A stretch of 64,000 nt of DNA, taken from positions 10,912,001-10,976,000 of the forward strand of contig NC_135250.1 in assembly GCF_964204865.1 (NCBI RefSeq), read 5' to 3'. Both the position numbers and the translations under genes were made by a program. The notes below the pieces were generated by a model, which made no database searches, had not been told where the DNA came from, and saw only the letters and a list, made by a program, of their open reading frames with translations. The DNA is from Styela clava (taxonomy: Eukaryota > Chordata > Ascidiacea > Stolidobranchia > Styelidae). Position 1 is the first letter of the stretch. Each line of letters begins with the position of its first letter. Positions 62,782-64,000 of this stretch are shown piece by piece.

Positions 62782-64000
62782 ATGCAGTCCTTTTCAATGT
62801 ATAGTTCTGCTTGATGCTTTTGGGAATGAATATATAATTGCATATATTTCTCGGCAAGGTTTTTATTTTTGTTTGTTTGTTTTATTTACAATGTTTATGT
62901 TTACGAAATCGAAGATTGCAATATCCATTATTTTATTTAAACTATTGAGACCTTCATCTTGTTTTGCGTATACATGTAGTGAAAACTATTCTAAAAATTT
63001 TGTTTTTGTGATATTTTAAATTTATTTATATATATATATATATATATAACTTGTATTTGCACTGGGAAAGAGTTATTTATGCAACGTCTATTAAAAGTGG
63101 TGATATACCCAAACCTCCACTGTACACACACTCTCACACTGAAAATTGAAATTGAAAAGCACTGTGATATTTATCCTCCCGTATCTAGTCAAAAACATGT
63201 TTGAATTGGTCAGCTTTTATTTCAAAGTCATGTTTGCAAAATAACTTACAAATAACTGCAGATTGATTGATTATCGATTTTTACCAAATTTGAGACACAG
63301 GAGGGTAATTACTATATTTTCTGACATAAAGGCAGCATTTTTTGTATTACAGTTCAGGCTGGTTGCAAAAAAACACCCGGCAGGAAATATGTTGGTCGGT
63401 TTTAGATCATTGGCTCCACTTTTGAAGTTTTCTTTTCTAAAATCACTTTTATAAATTTAAATATATATGAAAAGAATTATAACGCCATAATAAACAATCT
63501 TGCGTAGCTACTAATCAATAGTAGGCCGAGGAAGTGCGTGTTTAAAGATGCCGAAATATAATTTCTGGTAAGACCGGACCCAAATATTTTCAAACTTTTG
63601 TATGCGGATATTCGGTAAAATAGTTGAGTAGCCCTGCCCTAGTCTACCGACGATTTTTTACTTTCTTATTATTGAAACAAAACTGAAATTCCTCGGAAGA
63701 CAAAATGACTACTAGGTTATTTGTTTTATACCTGAATATCGGGAACTAAAAACTATCAAAAATAGCAAAGCCACGAAAACGTGCTAACGTTTACAACCAA
63801 GTCTTTGAACCACTCATAAAATTCCAATTGTGACGTCACACAATAAACAACGGAATCTATGATCGAGATCGCTCGTTCTTCCGATGAGAGATGTCAAGAA
63901 AAAGTGTGAAACAGACTTCATTACAATCTTTTGTATTTGGAGCAGATTGCCAAATAGCCTGTTTCGCAGCATTAGAATTCCAGTGAACACGTATGCTCAC
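62782..64000. other. 3' flank of intelectin B
   Basis: No gene seen. A TA microsatellite runs at about 63026-63048. The last few hundred bases are slightly richer in GC without an exon pattern. Confidence 0.4.

Overview
The window is AT-rich animal DNA with short, intron-split genes and a dense load of small DNA transposons. The gene content points to a tunicate (ascidian) chromosome: two intelectin-type lectins (a mostly chordate family) with tunicate-sized exons and introns, a beta-1,4-galactosyltransferase, lipocalins, an IGFBP-domain protein and small secreted peptides with an acidic tail. The genus cannot be fixed from sequence alone; a solitary ascidian is an inference.

Layout. 1-4.4 kb: two non-autonomous hAT elements with perfect 8-bp target duplications. 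5-10.9 kb, minus strand: a tandem pair of six-exon lipocalin genes with the same intron phases. 14.4-20.4 kb, minus strand: two genes that each start with a signal peptide and end in an arginine-rich/acidic exon (antimicrobial-precursor-like); the second carries a hAT element in an intron. 21.3-22.4 kb, minus strand: two weak cysteine-rich exons, one Kazal-like. 25.1-26.1 kb, plus: a complete three-exon secreted protein with one IGFBP domain. 29.2-38.8 kb, plus: intelectin A, 14 exons, 605 aa. 38.9-46.5 kb: transposons and a 1.5-kb tandem duplication. 46.5-51.0 kb, plus: complete five-exon beta-1,4-galactosyltransferase. 51.0-55.6 kb: gene-poor. 55.7-62.8 kb, plus: intelectin B, a paralogue of A that lacks five of A's exons.

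The most notable find is the intelectin pair. Both start without a signal peptide: a short tyrosine-rich tail, a basic stretch and one membrane segment, then the intelectin lectin domain, so they look like type II membrane lectins and not the usual secreted form. In A the lectin domain is interrupted by a 228-residue segment I do not recognise, encoded by six exons (exons 6-11) and bounded on both sides by phase-1 introns. Skipping these six exons would restore an ordinary intelectin reading frame. B keeps the first two cassette exons, appears to have lost cassette exons 8-11 plus the lectin exon 12, and still joins in frame from exon 7 to exon 13.

The secreted or surface proteins here (lectins, lipocalins, cationic/acidic peptides, possible protease inhibitor, glycosyltransferase) are compatible with a surface or defence neighbourhood, but there is no operon-like logic and any functional link is inference. 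All exon models are read by eye from reading frame, splice signals and paralogue comparison; transcripts would settle them.
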